This document shows positions 24,101 through 34,624 of a DNA stretch of 64,000 bases, piece after piece (the first letter of the stretch is position 1; each line of letters begins with the position of its first letter). This DNA comes from Sordariomycetes sp. S80-01Y (Eukaryota; Ascomycota; Sordariomycetes), in contig JAXQJY010000025.1 of assembly GCA_037042185.1 (NCBI GenBank), forward strand, positions 186,001 to 250,000. Reading direction: 5' to 3'. The translations under genes were made by a program, and so were the position numbers. The notes under the pieces are model-generated. The model saw only the letters and a program-made list of their open reading frames with translations, was not told the DNA's origin and did no database searches.

Positions 24101-25593
24101 AAGACGAGCATGGCGCCGAAGCCCACCATGGACGGCCACCCCATGATGCTCACCAGGTAGTAGCCCGTGAAGCCGATCTTGAAGGGCGCCGAGACCAGCC
24201 TGCACAGCTCCCAGAAGCGCTGCGAGATCTCGTACGTGTCCTGCCCGACGAGGTTGACGACCTTGGAGTTGGAAGCTGGCTGGTCCGCATCCTTCTTCAA
24301 GGGTGGCTGCTGGGCTTGGACTTGGGTGTACTCTCTTCGACGGGTGAACCATCTAGAGAAGAAGCTGGCTTTGGCGGCTCCTGTAGTGCCGTGATCATCG
24401 CTCGGGCCCTTCTCGGTCATGTCGGATCCGGAATAAGCCCTGGTCAGGAGCTTGCTGAAGAGGGCGATGAAGGTCTCGCCTCTGGAACGCTCGTAGGACT
24501 TTCGAGAGTACCAATTCGCCGTGGTTTTGGCCAGCTGCCGGCCACCGTCGATGACGAACATGTAAATCACCCAGAAGACCGCCTGTTGGTAGTCTTTCCG
24601 ATCCAGGGCCTGGTACAGCTTGGCCGTTAGCCGAATGCTCGACACCTCCGCGACCCTCTCCAGAACGGAACACGACATGGAGATTGCGAGATCCAGGCCG
24701 TTGGCGCGCGCGAGCTTCTTGAGCAGACTGCCCTTGAGGTCTCCGAACGCAAGGTACAGGCGGGTGTGCTGGAACTCGAAGGGGAGCTGCCACACGTCCC
24801 CGATGACGAGGCTGCGCTTCCGGGTTATGTCGTTCAGAGGGTTCACCCACTTCATCGTGAAGAATTGGATGAGAGTCAAGTTGTCTTCTGGGCTGCGGAG
24901 GGCCGAAGATGGTGGCTTCTTAGGGGAGCCAATCTTGCTTGAAGAGAATTCGGGTGGTCGAAGCGGCATGTTGCCAATCATTACCATGCCTGCCAGACTC
25001 AGGATAACCTGACTCAGACGGAATGGATCGAGTCTGAGCGAGGAGTGGTTGAGGAAGTGAATGGAGTACCGCGCAACGTAAGCGACGAATATGAATAAAA
25101 ATTGAAGCAGGATGAGGCGAGGCGTCTTGGTCGGTCGCTCGAACGCCCACATGAGCGCCGCGACGCACCAAGGCAGGACTTCGAGCACCACGATGGGCTG
25201 CCTCGTGTCGACGAGAATGGTGGGAGTGGCAGCTAGGACCACGCCACCGATGCACACGACACCGAGCAGATACGTCCAGGCCGTCCACCTCCTTCGCTTC
25301 CGCGGCGGCGAGCCCTCGTTTTCGTCGCTGTAGCCATCGTATTGGGCGAATGGCTGTAACCATGGCGGTAGGCTGCGTCTGACGACAGGTTGGAAGATGT
25401 GGATGATGAGCAAAGCAACCGATAGTACAGGGAGGGCGATTAAGACGCCGAGGTCAGCCTGTTTGACAGGGGTTGGGGCGATGATATGTCCACTAGGGAA
25501 TGTCGAGCTTGACGGGACTGTTGCGGCGCCTGATCCAGAAAATGCTTGTCCCACGGGGACTGGATATCCATCGAATTCGTTTGGGGAAGACAT
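21166..25593 (-). CDS. ABC transporter, ABCC (MRP-like) full-length exporter
   Basis: One uninterrupted frame of 1475 codons. An N-terminal extra membrane domain (TMD0-like, about residues 45-220) is followed by TMD1, NBD1, a linker, TMD2 and NBD2. NBD1 has Walker A GKVGSGKSS near residue 690, signature LSGGQKARVALARA and Walker B IVLLDDPLAALD. NBD2 has Walker A GRTGSGKST near residue 1290, signature LSQGQRQLVSIGRA and Walker B LVILDEATASID. NBD1 has D rather than E after its Walker B aspartate, so that site is degenerate, as is usual for the ABCC class. Such proteins export drugs, glutathione conjugates or metabolites across the plasma or vacuolar membrane. The substrate is not predictable. 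Confidence 0.94.
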   Translation of the reverse strand: MSSPNEFDGYPVPVGQAFSGSGAATVPSSSTFPSGHIIAPTPVKQADLGVLIALPVLSVALLIIHIFQPVVRRSLPPWLQPFAQYDGYSDENEGSPPRKRRRWTAWTYLLGVVCIGGVVLAATPTILVDTRQPIVVLEVLPWCVAALMWAFERPTKTPRLILLQFLFIFVAYVARYSIHFLNHSSLRLDPFRLSQVILSLAGMVMIGNMPLRPPEFSSSKIGSPKKPPSSALRSPEDNLTLIQFFTMKWVNPLNDITRKRSLVIGDVWQLPFEFQHTRLYLAFGDLKGSLLKKLARANGLDLAISMSCSVLERVAEVSSIRLTAKLYQALDRKDYQQAVFWVIYMFVIDGGRQLAKTTANWYSRKSYERSRGETFIALFSKLLTRAYSGSDMTEKGPSDDHGTTGAAKASFFSRWFTRRREYTQVQAQQPPLKKDADQPASNSKVVNLVGQDTYEISQRFWELCRLVSAPFKIGFTGYYLVSIMGWPSMVGFGAMLVFFAINTLLVQKNIQMERQRTKHTDKRTQAITHFINASRPLKLNGWTDSWKQRIFDFRTLEMRKRLHMSYVTALIGMTTVTGGMLYPLASIGLYTLIQGQRLPNEVIWPSLQLFAQLEVSVKEAFDLIAAFWKTTIPVDRVNKFMDEPDRDEHPTTDALDIAFEDASFAWPATEKPVLRELNLAFPPGLTVVKGKVGSGKSSLLLAALNEMDLLEGSLIRPSEPVAYAQQLPWLQNKTIRENIVFHQRWDPVRYKDTLYACALGPDLADLPDGDKTKLEEEGTGLSGGQKARVALARAVYTSCRIVLLDDPLAALDHDTASLIVRRFLQGPLAAGRTIVMVTHRDELVLPIADQVVEIEEGKARILSTEEIQEELEHPHNSQDDDARRADLEARIDPAEMDEDEGEPEEAGLTGTVKWRVYFKYMSAGRWYLWLALAFFYVLCRLCDIGRAQLLESWGKETAAEFSSHMMPRRFLGLPDPDDHPRVWIGVLGAISLGQVASYSIAQFLLARITFHAASGLFDTAVGRVSKATFRYHDTTPSAQLRNRFIKDMGMVDGGILSPLEGFMYNLIQLIMSVLAIVVQQPALLVLLALVGGMFVYFFWIFTPTSRCLRRMEMRYLSPIISNIGIMENGLVTIRALRAEHRFRDRHLTAVDNFQQMDHFFWSMQFWLDFRLSMTTAFMRAALILFLIWWGTAASAIGFVLTQATVAMVSVQQCCEKYAQLQLDAISLERVDMLNWIPEEPNGDEQPPEDWPRPEDSIRFDNMSFQYDEDLPKVLNGVSFEIPGGSTCAVLGRTGSGKSTIANALLATQAPSSGTVRIGDYDLSLIDRTVLRNRVTFIQQDPTLFPGTLRDNIDPQGRFSDAECAKAVSRVLGPEWSLDTQIDAAGKNLSQGQRQLVSIGRAIVRRSGLVILDEATASIDRATAAKVQKLLREELAGSTVITIAHRLEAVEDANWCLRLEHGQVKGCGPAEGLGSR

Positions 25594-26033
25594 GATGACC
25601 GCTTTGGACTCGGATTCGACGCTGATCTGCGAGAGTTCTTTCGCTCTGATGCTCGCTTCTTCTGCGTCGAAGGCCCTTATCGTCGGAGTCGGATGGATTC
25701 ACGCAGTTGGTTCTCTGGTGGCTTATGTAGGACGTGCGGGTGCGAGGCAAGCAGAGCAAGGAAAAGGCAGCGACAGTCTCCAAGAAAACCCTATAAGCGC
25801 CATTGGACTGCCAGAGATAACAAAGTCTGTTTCCAATGTTTGAGGGCGCTGCTCAAAATTCCCATGTCAAGGGTCGACTGCTGGGAAAGTCAGTCAGGAC
25901 AGACTTTGCCGTAACAGCGCGCGTTACTCACAGATCCAAGAGCAGGCAAGACAGAATCAGTGCATCAGAGGCTGACAGGGAAGAGTCATCGAAGCAACGG
26001 CTGCCTGGTCGAGTCGCGACGCCGGGAGTAAAC

Positions 26034-26060
26034 AGGAGGAGGAGGAGGAGGAGGAGGAGG
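26034..26060 (+). repeat. (AGG)n trinucleotide run
   Basis: About nine AGG/GGA units in a row, then a broken continuation. It lies in the upstream region of the ABC transporter gene. Confidence 0.9.
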
Positions 26061-28353
26061 TTGGCGGTGATGGGTGAAGGTTCGATTTCTCGGCTCCGGA
26101 CCCGGATGAGTGAGTGAGTGAGAGTTCGAGGTGGCTCCCCCGCATTGGCGAGCCGACTCCAATTTTGGAGGCTAATTGGGGGATCTCATTGGCAGGGCGG
26201 GATTTTAGGTCCCTGGTCGCGTCAAAGCCAGACTGTATTTCTGCTTCATGCAACGTGTGCTTGACCCGCGACTAGTGAGCACGTGGGAGGATGGGGAGAG
26301 ACATGAAGGGGAGGGAGATAGAACCTTCAGTCCTCTTTCGTTGGGACACAGGGGAGAGGGGAGACGAGGCGACCGACTGGCGACGACAAGGATTTCGTAG
26401 GCGAGGGAATGATCCGTCCTGGTGCGTGACCGTCCTCACAGACCGCTACTCACGGTGCAGAAGACGTGATCCGTCGCAGGTCAATCTCAGTGGAGCAGCG
26501 TCGAACAAGGTGGCATCCGCCAGCCTACTTGATGTCCTCAACATAGTCCCTACAACTCAGCATAAAATTGCCAAGTCCCAGGCTCGCGGTTCTGCGCTGA
26601 CCCAAGCCCCTAGTGCTTCCCCCGCGTCCAAAATGGGGCACTTCCGGCGAGGCATGGCTTGTCTCAAAGCTTGCGCCACTAAAAGCGCCGGGGGCTTGGT
26701 GCCTATAGGGTTTTGCGTAGATGATAGCCGATGCATATGACTCCAGTCCCTGCTTTTCGAGTAAATGTGTTCACGGTCCCGCTGAAACAAGAATGCTGGT
26801 CAAAACGACACTAGTGACGGAGGACATGGTTGTTTCAGAAGGGCTGCTCTGTACACTGCTCAGCATTTTGAGCTTACCGCGACTGGGGTACCCTGGGACG
26901 AAGGAAAGCTGGAGTTTTTGGCCTGAACCAAATAACGTGATATCATAATCGAGAGCAGTCCAGTAGTTTTATAAGGCAGATAGATATAATGCAGCTGCGG
27001 GTAGCCCTTCAGATGGAAGGCTGACATAGGGTAGACTGAATCTGGCGAACAAGGGCTCTTTTCGAGCCTCAAACGAACAGCACTTTTACTGTAACGGCCG
27101 GATTCCGAGTATACGGACATAATGACCGAAGCTTAAGGCTTGCGTCTGCCCGCTGGTAGCAAGTAACGCCGTGCCTGTACAGGCTGTGATTCGGATCACA
27201 CCCATCCACCTTACCACCTCTGCAACTCGAACCCTCACGGCACGTTACGCTCGGCAATCCAACTGAGTCTGCGGCCAAGTACGCATGGAGGAATTTTACG
27301 TGGAGTCTTACGTCTTTGCTTTTGATGATCCAGAACCTCTCGACTGTCTGGCCCTGTTCAACAATGTTCGGTCGGGCAGACAGTGCACCCATTACCAGAG
27401 ATTTGACCGAGTAGCTCGCTCGGCCAGTGTGGTAGCAGGAAAGTGCTACATAAATAGAAGTTCCGGAAATAGCGGGAACATATGTTGAGGTACACAGCAG
27501 AAACTTCTGTGAAGGGTACCTCTGGACCGCCCAACTTATCCGCCTCCTTATCCTCCGCCCGCCATACACCGTCGTGAAGGGCAGTACCTTCGTACACGTC
27601 AGACCTCAGAAGGGGAAGAAGCATCGTGGGTCTTGGGAATGTCCTATTATTGTGATTTGCTGGGCAACGTGGGCTGACATCTCTGCCGTCTTCAAGCTCA
27701 ATGTGGTTTCGTGAGGAGTCCGCTAGTTGCGGCCTCCATGCTCGTTCCTGCCCTCCTGTCGAGGCAGCAAACGACTGCTTTCAATAAAAAAGAATTCCAG
27801 GGCGCCTGGTAACCAGATATTCGGAGTTTGCAGTGCTAGCACCGCCGCCGAGATCTCTCAAGATCGGCGCCAGCAAAGGTAGACGCCATCACGGGATCAG
27901 AACCCAAGCCCGCATTCGGTTGACTTTCACTAGCATGTTACGATACCTAAAGGCAAGAAAGTCCGTTGGGCAGAGGCTTCCTGACCGAGGAACAGCTGCA
28001 ATCAAGTGACCAACGAGTCGGCGACTCGTGGCTGTTGCGGGCTCGGAGAGCGTAACTTTACCGGCGATAGAAGATGGATACTACACCTGACCATATCGTT
28101 TCGTGGCTTAAGGCGGCGGAGCGCGAACATTAGGCGTGGTACGTTATGCCATGACATCGCCTCTCGGCTGTGGCGGCCAGGGGTGACGGTAGTTGGCTAG
28201 AGGCTGACGGCTCTCCTCGGTCGGCTTCTTCCCGTGCGGGAAAAGGGGCACGCATTAATCCCCGACGCACGTTAGTGCCTCTGGTTTCATCGTTGATTGC
28301 GACCTCATTGACTAGTGAAGCTTTCTCGGATCGCGGCATGTCTGCTGGGCATC

Positions 28354-28386
28354 TCCACGGAACGTCCACGGAATGTCCACGGAACA
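28354..28386 (+). repeat. 11-bp tandem repeat, three copies
   Basis: Three adjacent copies of TCCACGGAAYG (last copy ends ACA instead of ACG), at 28354, 28365 and 28376. They lie about 540 nt before the phenol hydroxylase-like start. Confidence 0.85.
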
Positions 28387-28820
28387 TATCCACACCATGT
28401 CAACCAGGCTGGCAAATTGACGTCGGCCTTCACGAGACGTAAATGCCGCTGACTAAAGTATTCTTAGGCGGGACTCGTACCAATTACCACGAAAAAAGGT
28501 CTTGAGGAGATGATCTATATACCTGGTGGCCCGATCTGTGCCCGATCTTGACCCGTGGTGCTTTGCCAGATGGCCTTCTATGTGCGCCTCGGGTATGGAA
28601 CCGGTCCCGACTGATTGGACCGCCGAGCTGGCAGATCCCAAACAAGAGCACACGTAGACATGAGGCCAAGAAGCCTCTCCTTGCAAGATCATCTCGCATC
28701 GGGAGTTCCCCTTTGCCCGTGCCGGGAGTTATTCCCAGCCCGTCCCGGGACTGGTCTCTGGCCCGTCGCCGGTAGCTTCCTCGAGCCAGTCAGGGGCTCC
28801 GGGTCATCGCTTGGGATTCA

Positions 28821-28828
28821 TATATTAA
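28821..28828 (+). promoter_or_regulatory. TATA-like element of the phenol hydroxylase-like gene
   Basis: TATATTAA is placed about 100 nt before the ATG at 28927, consistent with a strong, short-leader fungal promoter. Confidence 0.5.
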
Positions 28829-28926
28829 GCCATGGGGCAGTCGCTATGGAGTGAGGTTCAGATCATCAGACAGCCTGGGTTCTTCAGACACTGCAAACCT
28901 ACCTAAACACATACTACTATTTACGA

Positions 28927-31249
28927 TGAGTGTTACTTCGAAAGTCGACGTGTAAGTGTCACCGCCGATTCCAGCAACTTAGAACCTGTTGACGTGGAAT
29001 AGGTTGATTGTTGGAGCAGGGCCCGCAGGTTTGGCCGCTGCGTGGTGGCTTGCTCGGTGCGGCATCAATGCCCGAGTAGTGGACAAGCGAGGCACCAAGG
29101 TCTACAAGGGCCAGGCGGATGGGTTGATGAGCCGAACGATTGAGATCCTCGACAGCATGGGCTGCGGTCTCTCGCAGCGCGTCGACCACGAGGGATACCT
29201 GACATATCACATGGACATTTGGGTCAGTACGAATATGGCCCAGCTTGCTAAGAACCCACCGCGGCTGAATCATTGCTGACTTTTTACAGACCAGCGAAGG
29301 TGGCAAGCTCGAGAAGCATCAAGCGGTTGGTGCCTCAGAAGGGACGGGGAAGGGTTCTCCTTTCAGCGCCTGCACCATCTCCCAGGGCCGCATCGAGCGC
29401 TACATTGTCGACGCGATGCGCGACCATTCCAACCTGAACCCCAATCTTCCCATCGACCGCGGCGTCCAGGCAGAGACACTGGAGTACAACGGGGCCGAAA
29501 CCGAGGACCCCGATGCGTATCCCATCTCGGTCAAGCTGCGCCACCTCTCGCCCGAGGAAGCAAACCCCAACGCTGGCAAGGATTCTAACGGAGCCACGAG
29601 CGGCCTGGTGGGAAGCAACTTGAACGGCCAATCTTGGGAGACCTATGCGTCTCAGAACAAGCCCGCGGATGGCACTTTGGAAACCGTTCAGGCCAAGTAC
29701 GTCCTCGGCTGCGACGGTGCTCATAGCTGGGTTCGTAGCCAGATTGGAGTCAAGATGGAAGGATCTTCCAAAGAGTCCGTGTGGTAAGTGACGATCCATC
29801 ACAACTCGATTTCTTAGATGCTAATTTCATGTAAGGGGGGCCATGGATGTTGTCCCCATCACAGACTTCCGTAAGTTTACTCCAGGGCTGTAACAGTAGT
29901 TGCTGCAGCCAAACCTTGATCACGGATCGAACCCCGTCACTGACTGGTTCCTAGCTGGCATTCGCCGCGGCTGCTTCATTAAATCCCCAGCAGGCGGAAT
30001 GCTTATCATCCCTCGCGAGCGCGGGCTTTCACGTGTTTACGTGCCTTACCACGAGGTCGACGTCGACGTCAACGGTGCCGGCGCCGAGCGCTACAACCGG
30101 AGCGCAATCACCCTCGAAGAGATCAAGGCCATCGCCCAGAGAATGTTCCAACCTTACAAGTTTGACTTTAAGATCTGTGAATGGTGGAGCGCCTACCAGG
30201 TCGGACAGCGAGTGGCGCAGCGTTCCCAGGATGCCCTTGGCCGCGTCCTGCTCGCTGGTGATGCCGTCCATACCCACTCTCCCAAGGTCGGGTTGGGCGC
30301 CAACACCAGCATCCAGGACGGCTGGAACGTAGGCTGGAAGCTCGCCATGGCACTCGCCCCAAATACCAACAGGGAATCCCGCAAACAACCCCCTGCTGTG
30401 GTGGCTTCATACCAGCTTGAACGCCACCCCATTGCGAAGATGCTGATCGACTACGATCGAGACTGGTCTTCCATGTTCATGGGCACCACCACGCCATCGT
30501 CGGAAGACTTTGTCCGCGTGTTCACCAAGTATCGAGGCTTCAGCTTCGGTCGTGACTTCAACTATCCGAGCAGCCCTTTGATCTCCCGTTCGAAAAGTAC
30601 GCAAGACGTCGCCAAGAACATCCCTGTTGGCGAGTCGTTCCCTCACACCTACGTCGTCCTCCATGCCAATCCCCAGGAATGGATCACTACCAGCATCTTC
30701 CGTGCCGATGCTCGCTTCCGCATTCTTCTTTTGCCTGGAGATCTGTCCCAGCCCGCCAAGATGGCCCGCGCCCGCGACTTCTGCACACGCATCACTGCGC
30801 CGCGCGAGGAGGACAGCACCTCTCTTCTCAACACGCGATACCCCTTCCCTTTCACTGCAGCTGCCGACTCAGAGAAGATTCAAGGACAGAGCCCCGACGA
30901 CTTCATCCACTACCGTCGACACCCCAAGTCTCTCCTCGAGCTCATCACCATCAGTCACTCTTCGGAGCCAGCCAACCAGGTCCCCGTTCGCTTCGAGGAC
31001 TTGCCGGAGGCGATGCGTGGCCCATTCGATGCTGAGTGTTTCGGTTGGAACTACGAGGGCGCCTTCCTTGACGCGAAATTCGATCCAGTTGCGCAGTGTG
31101 AGGGTAAGGCTTATGAGTGCTGGGGCGTTGACAAGGACGAGGGTGCCGTTGTTGTCGTGAGACCTGACATGCACGTGGGCTGGGTCGGGCCCATCGACGA
31201 CGTCAAGGGCTTGGAGGGTTACTTTGAGAACCTCGCCAATGCCTTCTAA
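28927..31249 (+). CDS. Phenol 2-monooxygenase-like FAD hydroxylase
   Basis: Five exons: 28927-28952, 29003-29222, 29290-29783, 29836-29870 and 29955-31249, giving 689 residues, the family's usual size. All junctions keep phase. Motifs are in order: FAD dinucleotide site DVLIVGAGPAGLAAAWWL (residues 8-25), DG motif VLGCDGAHSWVR, and GD motif LLAGDAVHTHSPKVGLGANT. The C-terminal third has the thioredoxin-like fold region of phenol hydroxylases, ending in VVVRPDMHVGWVGP. Family members use NAD(P)H and O2 to ortho-hydroxylate phenols in the cytosol. The fourth exon is only 35 nt long and encodes the conserved MDVVPITDF segment. A decoy acceptor at 29908 would shift the frame. A TATA-like box lies close upstream. 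The substrate is inferred only at family level; polyketide tailoring enzymes share this fold. Confidence 0.92.
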
Positions 31250-32210
31250 GAAAATGGCGCCTCGTGTGTCCGCAGGACCTCGCCATGCCGTTTTCTTGGT
31301 GCGAATTAGACTAGATTCGTTCTTTTAGATTGTGCTACAGCTTATAGACCCCCTGAGACTTGCAGACCTACCAAAGCAGTCGAAGGACTATGAAAAGGAC
31401 TCCTATAGAAACATGCAGATACTCTATAAGACATCCTGTCTCAACCTCATGGGCAACCTTGTCAAAGCCACGCTACGAGCCATCCGTAACCTCGCAGTCC
31501 ATTTCATTTTACATTTCACTGCTCTTAATTCGAGGCTACGACGAGGAAACCACACATGGAACTTATTCTATTTAGTCTCTGATCTTCCATAACCACAATA
31601 GAACACATAGACTAACTTGTGGACATTTGAGCATTCCGAGCGACGAGCTTTGTCAATGAGTGATCTCCAATCCATGCGCAAAGTGGTTGCATCTGCCCAT
31701 CTGGGAAGTTCGCGAAGTTCTATGGTGACGCAAATCAAGATTGCTAACGTGGCTGAGTATTTGCCGATCGTGCCTCTAATCAGCATCCTCGTGCGACGTG
31801 ACAAGTCATGTTGAAACTGGCGGTGCCAAAAGTAAGCTTACTCCGTAGTCTTCACACGGCCTTCGGCCTCGGGCCTCCGCACCCTCGGACCTGGAGAACC
31901 GGGCTTCGGGATGAAGTGGAACCCAGCATTCAGTGTCGGGGTTGACAATCTGGACCAGAGTACCGCCCAGACTCGGGGTTCAATGGGCAAGAAAGCTTCT
32001 AATGCTGGCGATGCCAAGTGCTCTGGAGAGTGAATGGACGCGTATGCACATCGGGCCAGACTCCTTCGGCGCAGTACAGCACGACAGGCATGGTTACCTA
32101 TAAGTAGTGTAGTTCCTGTCTTTATCATGTTCTGCTCATTCCATATCAAACAGCTCGAAGTTGCCACTACGCTGCCTAGTCCTCATCTGCATTCCACCTC
32201 ACGTATCAAA
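31250..32210. other. Intergenic region upstream of the kelch gene
   Basis: About 960 nt, relatively A+T-rich from 31300 to 31620. Short plus frames without domain character only. A TATAAG element near its right end may be the kelch gene promoter. Confidence 0.45.
32098..32103 (+). promoter_or_regulatory. TATA-like element of the kelch gene
   Basis: TATAAG about 110 nt before the ATG at 32211. The support is sequence and position only. Confidence 0.4.
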
Positions 32211-33239
32211 ATGCGTTTTCTGCTTACTGTTGCTTTCGCTCTAACGAGCACTCTCGAAGCAGCTGGCTCTTGTATACCGTGCAAGAATGGCGCCTGGAAA
32301 ACTCTCGCACCAATTACCATTGCACCTCGCCAGGAACACACGACCGTGGCCCTGTCATCAGATACATTGGCAATCCTAGGAGGGATAGTCCCCGATGCAC
32401 AACTTGCCACCACAACGGACATCATGCAGCTCTACGACATCTCCGCCAATGCTTGGTCTTCCGCTGCGTCCATGCCTCTGCCAATGAACCATGCCAACGC
32501 GGCCGTCGTTAACGGCAAGATATACCTGCTTGGCGGACTCGCTGTCGCCCCAGATGGCGCATGGCGAGCGGTGGCAGACTCTTGGGTTTACGACCCTGAG
32601 CGCGACGAATGGGAGTCGATTACTCCAATGCCCAATGGTACTGAGAGGGGTAGCGCTGCGATGGGCGTCCACGGTACGAAGATTTATCTCGCAGGTGGTA
32701 TGACGACGCTCGACGTTCCAGGCGGTGGCTACCAAGACTCGGTCACCACTGTTTCTGCATACGATACTGTCCAAGGGACGTGGACAAACTTTTCCGAGCG
32801 CCTCCCAGAAGGAAGAGACCACGCCGGTGGTGCTGTCGTGGGTTCAAAATTATACGTTGTCGGAGGCCGGTATTTTGGGCAAGAGAATACCCGAGACACC
32901 GTATTCTCCCTGGATCTTGAAAAGAAGAATGCCATCTGGCAGACCAGCTCAGCTCGAATGCCGACTGCCCGTGGGGGAATTTCTGCGTCTGCAATTGGTA
33001 CCAAAATCTACACATTTGGTGGAGAGGGTAACAACGCCGAGGGCTCTAACGGAGTGTTTAACGAAACAGAAGTCTTCGAGACAGTCAGCGAGACTTGGGA
33101 GGCGTTGAGTCCGATGAAGCTCCCGAGGCACGGTACCTCTGCTGTTGCCATCGATGGGCGGATCTATATTCCTGGAGGTGGTATCTACCAGTCCGCCGGG
33201 CCCGTCAACACCACTGATGTGTTTTGCCCTGGGCATTAG
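32211..33239 (+). CDS. Secreted kelch-repeat (six-bladed propeller) protein
   Basis: Intronless, 342 residues from the ATG at 32211. The open frame continues upstream, but the first Met at 32211 begins an evident signal peptide (MRFLLTVAFALTSTLEAAGS). The mature part is built of about six kelch-type repeats, each with a GG pair followed by a Tyr and a W some 20 residues on (examples IYLLGGLAV, IYLAGGMTT, LYVVGGRYF, IYTFGGEG, IYIPGGG). Four Asn-X-Ser/Thr sites suit a secreted glycoprotein. A Cys pair lies just after the signal peptide (CIPC). Kelch propellers bind proteins or form enzymes such as galactose oxidase, but the copper ligands of that enzyme are not evident. The role, perhaps at the cell surface or outside, is unknown. 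Confidence 0.88.
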   Translation: MRFLLTVAFALTSTLEAAGSCIPCKNGAWKTLAPITIAPRQEHTTVALSSDTLAILGGIVPDAQLATTTDIMQLYDISANAWSSAASMPLPMNHANAAVVNGKIYLLGGLAVAPDGAWRAVADSWVYDPERDEWESITPMPNGTERGSAAMGVHGTKIYLAGGMTTLDVPGGGYQDSVTTVSAYDTVQGTWTNFSERLPEGRDHAGGAVVGSKLYVVGGRYFGQENTRDTVFSLDLEKKNAIWQTSSARMPTARGGISASAIGTKIYTFGGEGNNAEGSNGVFNETEVFETVSETWEALSPMKLPRHGTSAVAIDGRIYIPGGGIYQSAGPVNTTDVFCPGH

Positions 33240-33296
33240 CCATTGCTCCCGAGCAGCTGATTTTCTAGCAAGCAATAGCACGATAACACTTTGAGA

Positions 33297-33302
33297 AATA
33301 AA
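33297..33302 (+). terminator. Polyadenylation-signal-like AATAAA
   Basis: An exact AATAAA 58 nt after the kelch stop codon. Fungal genes often use looser signals, so this is suggestive only. Confidence 0.4.
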
Positions 33303-34624
33303 ACCCGAACTACGTCATGAGACTGCAAGCTATGGATCATTTATAAGGGTTATAAGGGAACGTTTATCTTTCTGATCGGCCGTTGACCACGACGCTGTGC
33401 ACTGGTACTGATGGTGCATTCTCTTTTCCAAGCTTGCCGTGCTAGCCATCGACGAAAATGCTCAGAAGGAGAAAGGCAAGCCAGCATAAGATTCGCTGCA
33501 CACTGGAGTCTGAGCTTCTGGCAGCAGCCAGAGCCCGCAACGACCGACTACGTGAAGAAGCAAGACCAGAGTGTACAAAATCACAAAAGCGACGCTCCGT
33601 CTGCAATAGAAGCGGAAGAATCAGAGCGTCATTTTGGGGCGCCGGGAATGAATTCAAGAAACTTTATTATTTCTCCGGTTTCGAAACTCGATGTTTCACT
33701 GATTAGCAAAGATGCACTCGCCTTGTGCAAGGTGTGATTTGGAGACTGTTCGGGCGACCAGGGACCCATGTTTGATCCCGAAAGCTATAAAGGCTTGGGT
33801 TCCATTACGTAGACCTGAACCCAAATTTCAGAATATGGTAACTCCATTGCCTAGTTTGGACACTTATGTCGAGAGTATCTCAAGTACGGCTTATCGGAAT
33901 GTCGACAGATGAGCGTGTATTGATGACAAGGACAATACGGAGCATCACAAATGACGTCCATGATAATCGCCTTAGAACCGCTAAAACCCAGCTTGCCTCT
34001 ATTTGGCTTTACATCGCCCTCAACTGGGCTCCTATGGCAGGCCGGGGTTGCCTGGCTTATTTAGAACCCCGACGGACACGGTTTGCGCCACTGGAAGCCT
34101 GGCCTTATGGTTAATTACGGGTAGTGGCCGGCATGATCCGAATAGCGCAAGGCGGCCGAATGGCCCGGCCCCCGGTGCTCTCACTGTACTCACAGGGCCC
34201 AGTCATCTCCGGCCACCCGATGGCTACCGTGTTGTTTGTTCTCGACTTCGATTACCGTAGCAATAGCTCAAGGTTCGGTGAATCAAACGGTGCCCTCTGC
34301 GGCCTCTGCAGATTGTTCCGCCACCCCGCTGGGTAAAGGAGAGGCCCCCAACGCTTGGTATCGACTCAGGACATCCCTGCATTCGCGCGACTCCGCACGA
34401 GGCGACAATCTGACCAACCGCCGGGCCGCGTTGACCCTTGGCTACATGAGGTCTCCGTCACTGAACAGGCTGAAGGTTTTCATCATCATCTCCAATCTCT
34501 ACAAAGCACCGACAAGTCACCTTCAGCACGACTGCCCAGCACCCTGACCCCTCGTCTGCCACAAACCACTTTTCTAGTGTACGGCGCATCAATAGGGTCG
34601 AGCATCTTCGATGAGATAGTCGCC
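33303..34624. other. Intergenic region without a supported gene
   Basis: About 1.3 kb, mixed base composition. Small frames (70-108 codons) on both strands lack domains. A frame in phase with the next gene is open from 34355, but it starts without a supported ATG. Confidence 0.4.

Larger units (their letters stand above)
25594..28926. other. 3.3 kb stretch without a recognisable gene
   Basis: The largest gene-free interval in the left half. It contains a GGA run, a short GAGT run and an 11-bp tandem repeat. The longest frame (166 codons, minus, about 27069-27569) shows no domain and a composition typical of chance frames. It separates the conserved left block from the accessory-looking block to the right. 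No transposon ends, tRNA or rRNA were recognised. Confidence 0.45.

Noticed and set aside
27180-27275. tRNA-like elements on the minus strand (GGTTCGAG and CTCAGTTGGA)
   Set aside because: The spacing between the A-like and B-like boxes is too short, the B box does not finish in CC, and no acceptor stem pairs.
27069-27569. 166-codon minus frame in the gene-poor interval
   Set aside because: There is no ATG-supported start with good context and no domain; its composition looks like a chance frame.
29871-29908. Broken phenol hydroxylase (apparent frameshift after MDVVPITDF)
   Set aside because: Moving the acceptor from 29908 to 29954 restores frame and the expected protein, so the gene is intact.
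34355-34624. 90-codon N-terminal extension of the four-TM protein
   Set aside because: The added part begins with ATG at 34355 but is low-complexity and hydrophilic, and the Met at 34625 precedes the first TM directly. An earlier start remains possible.
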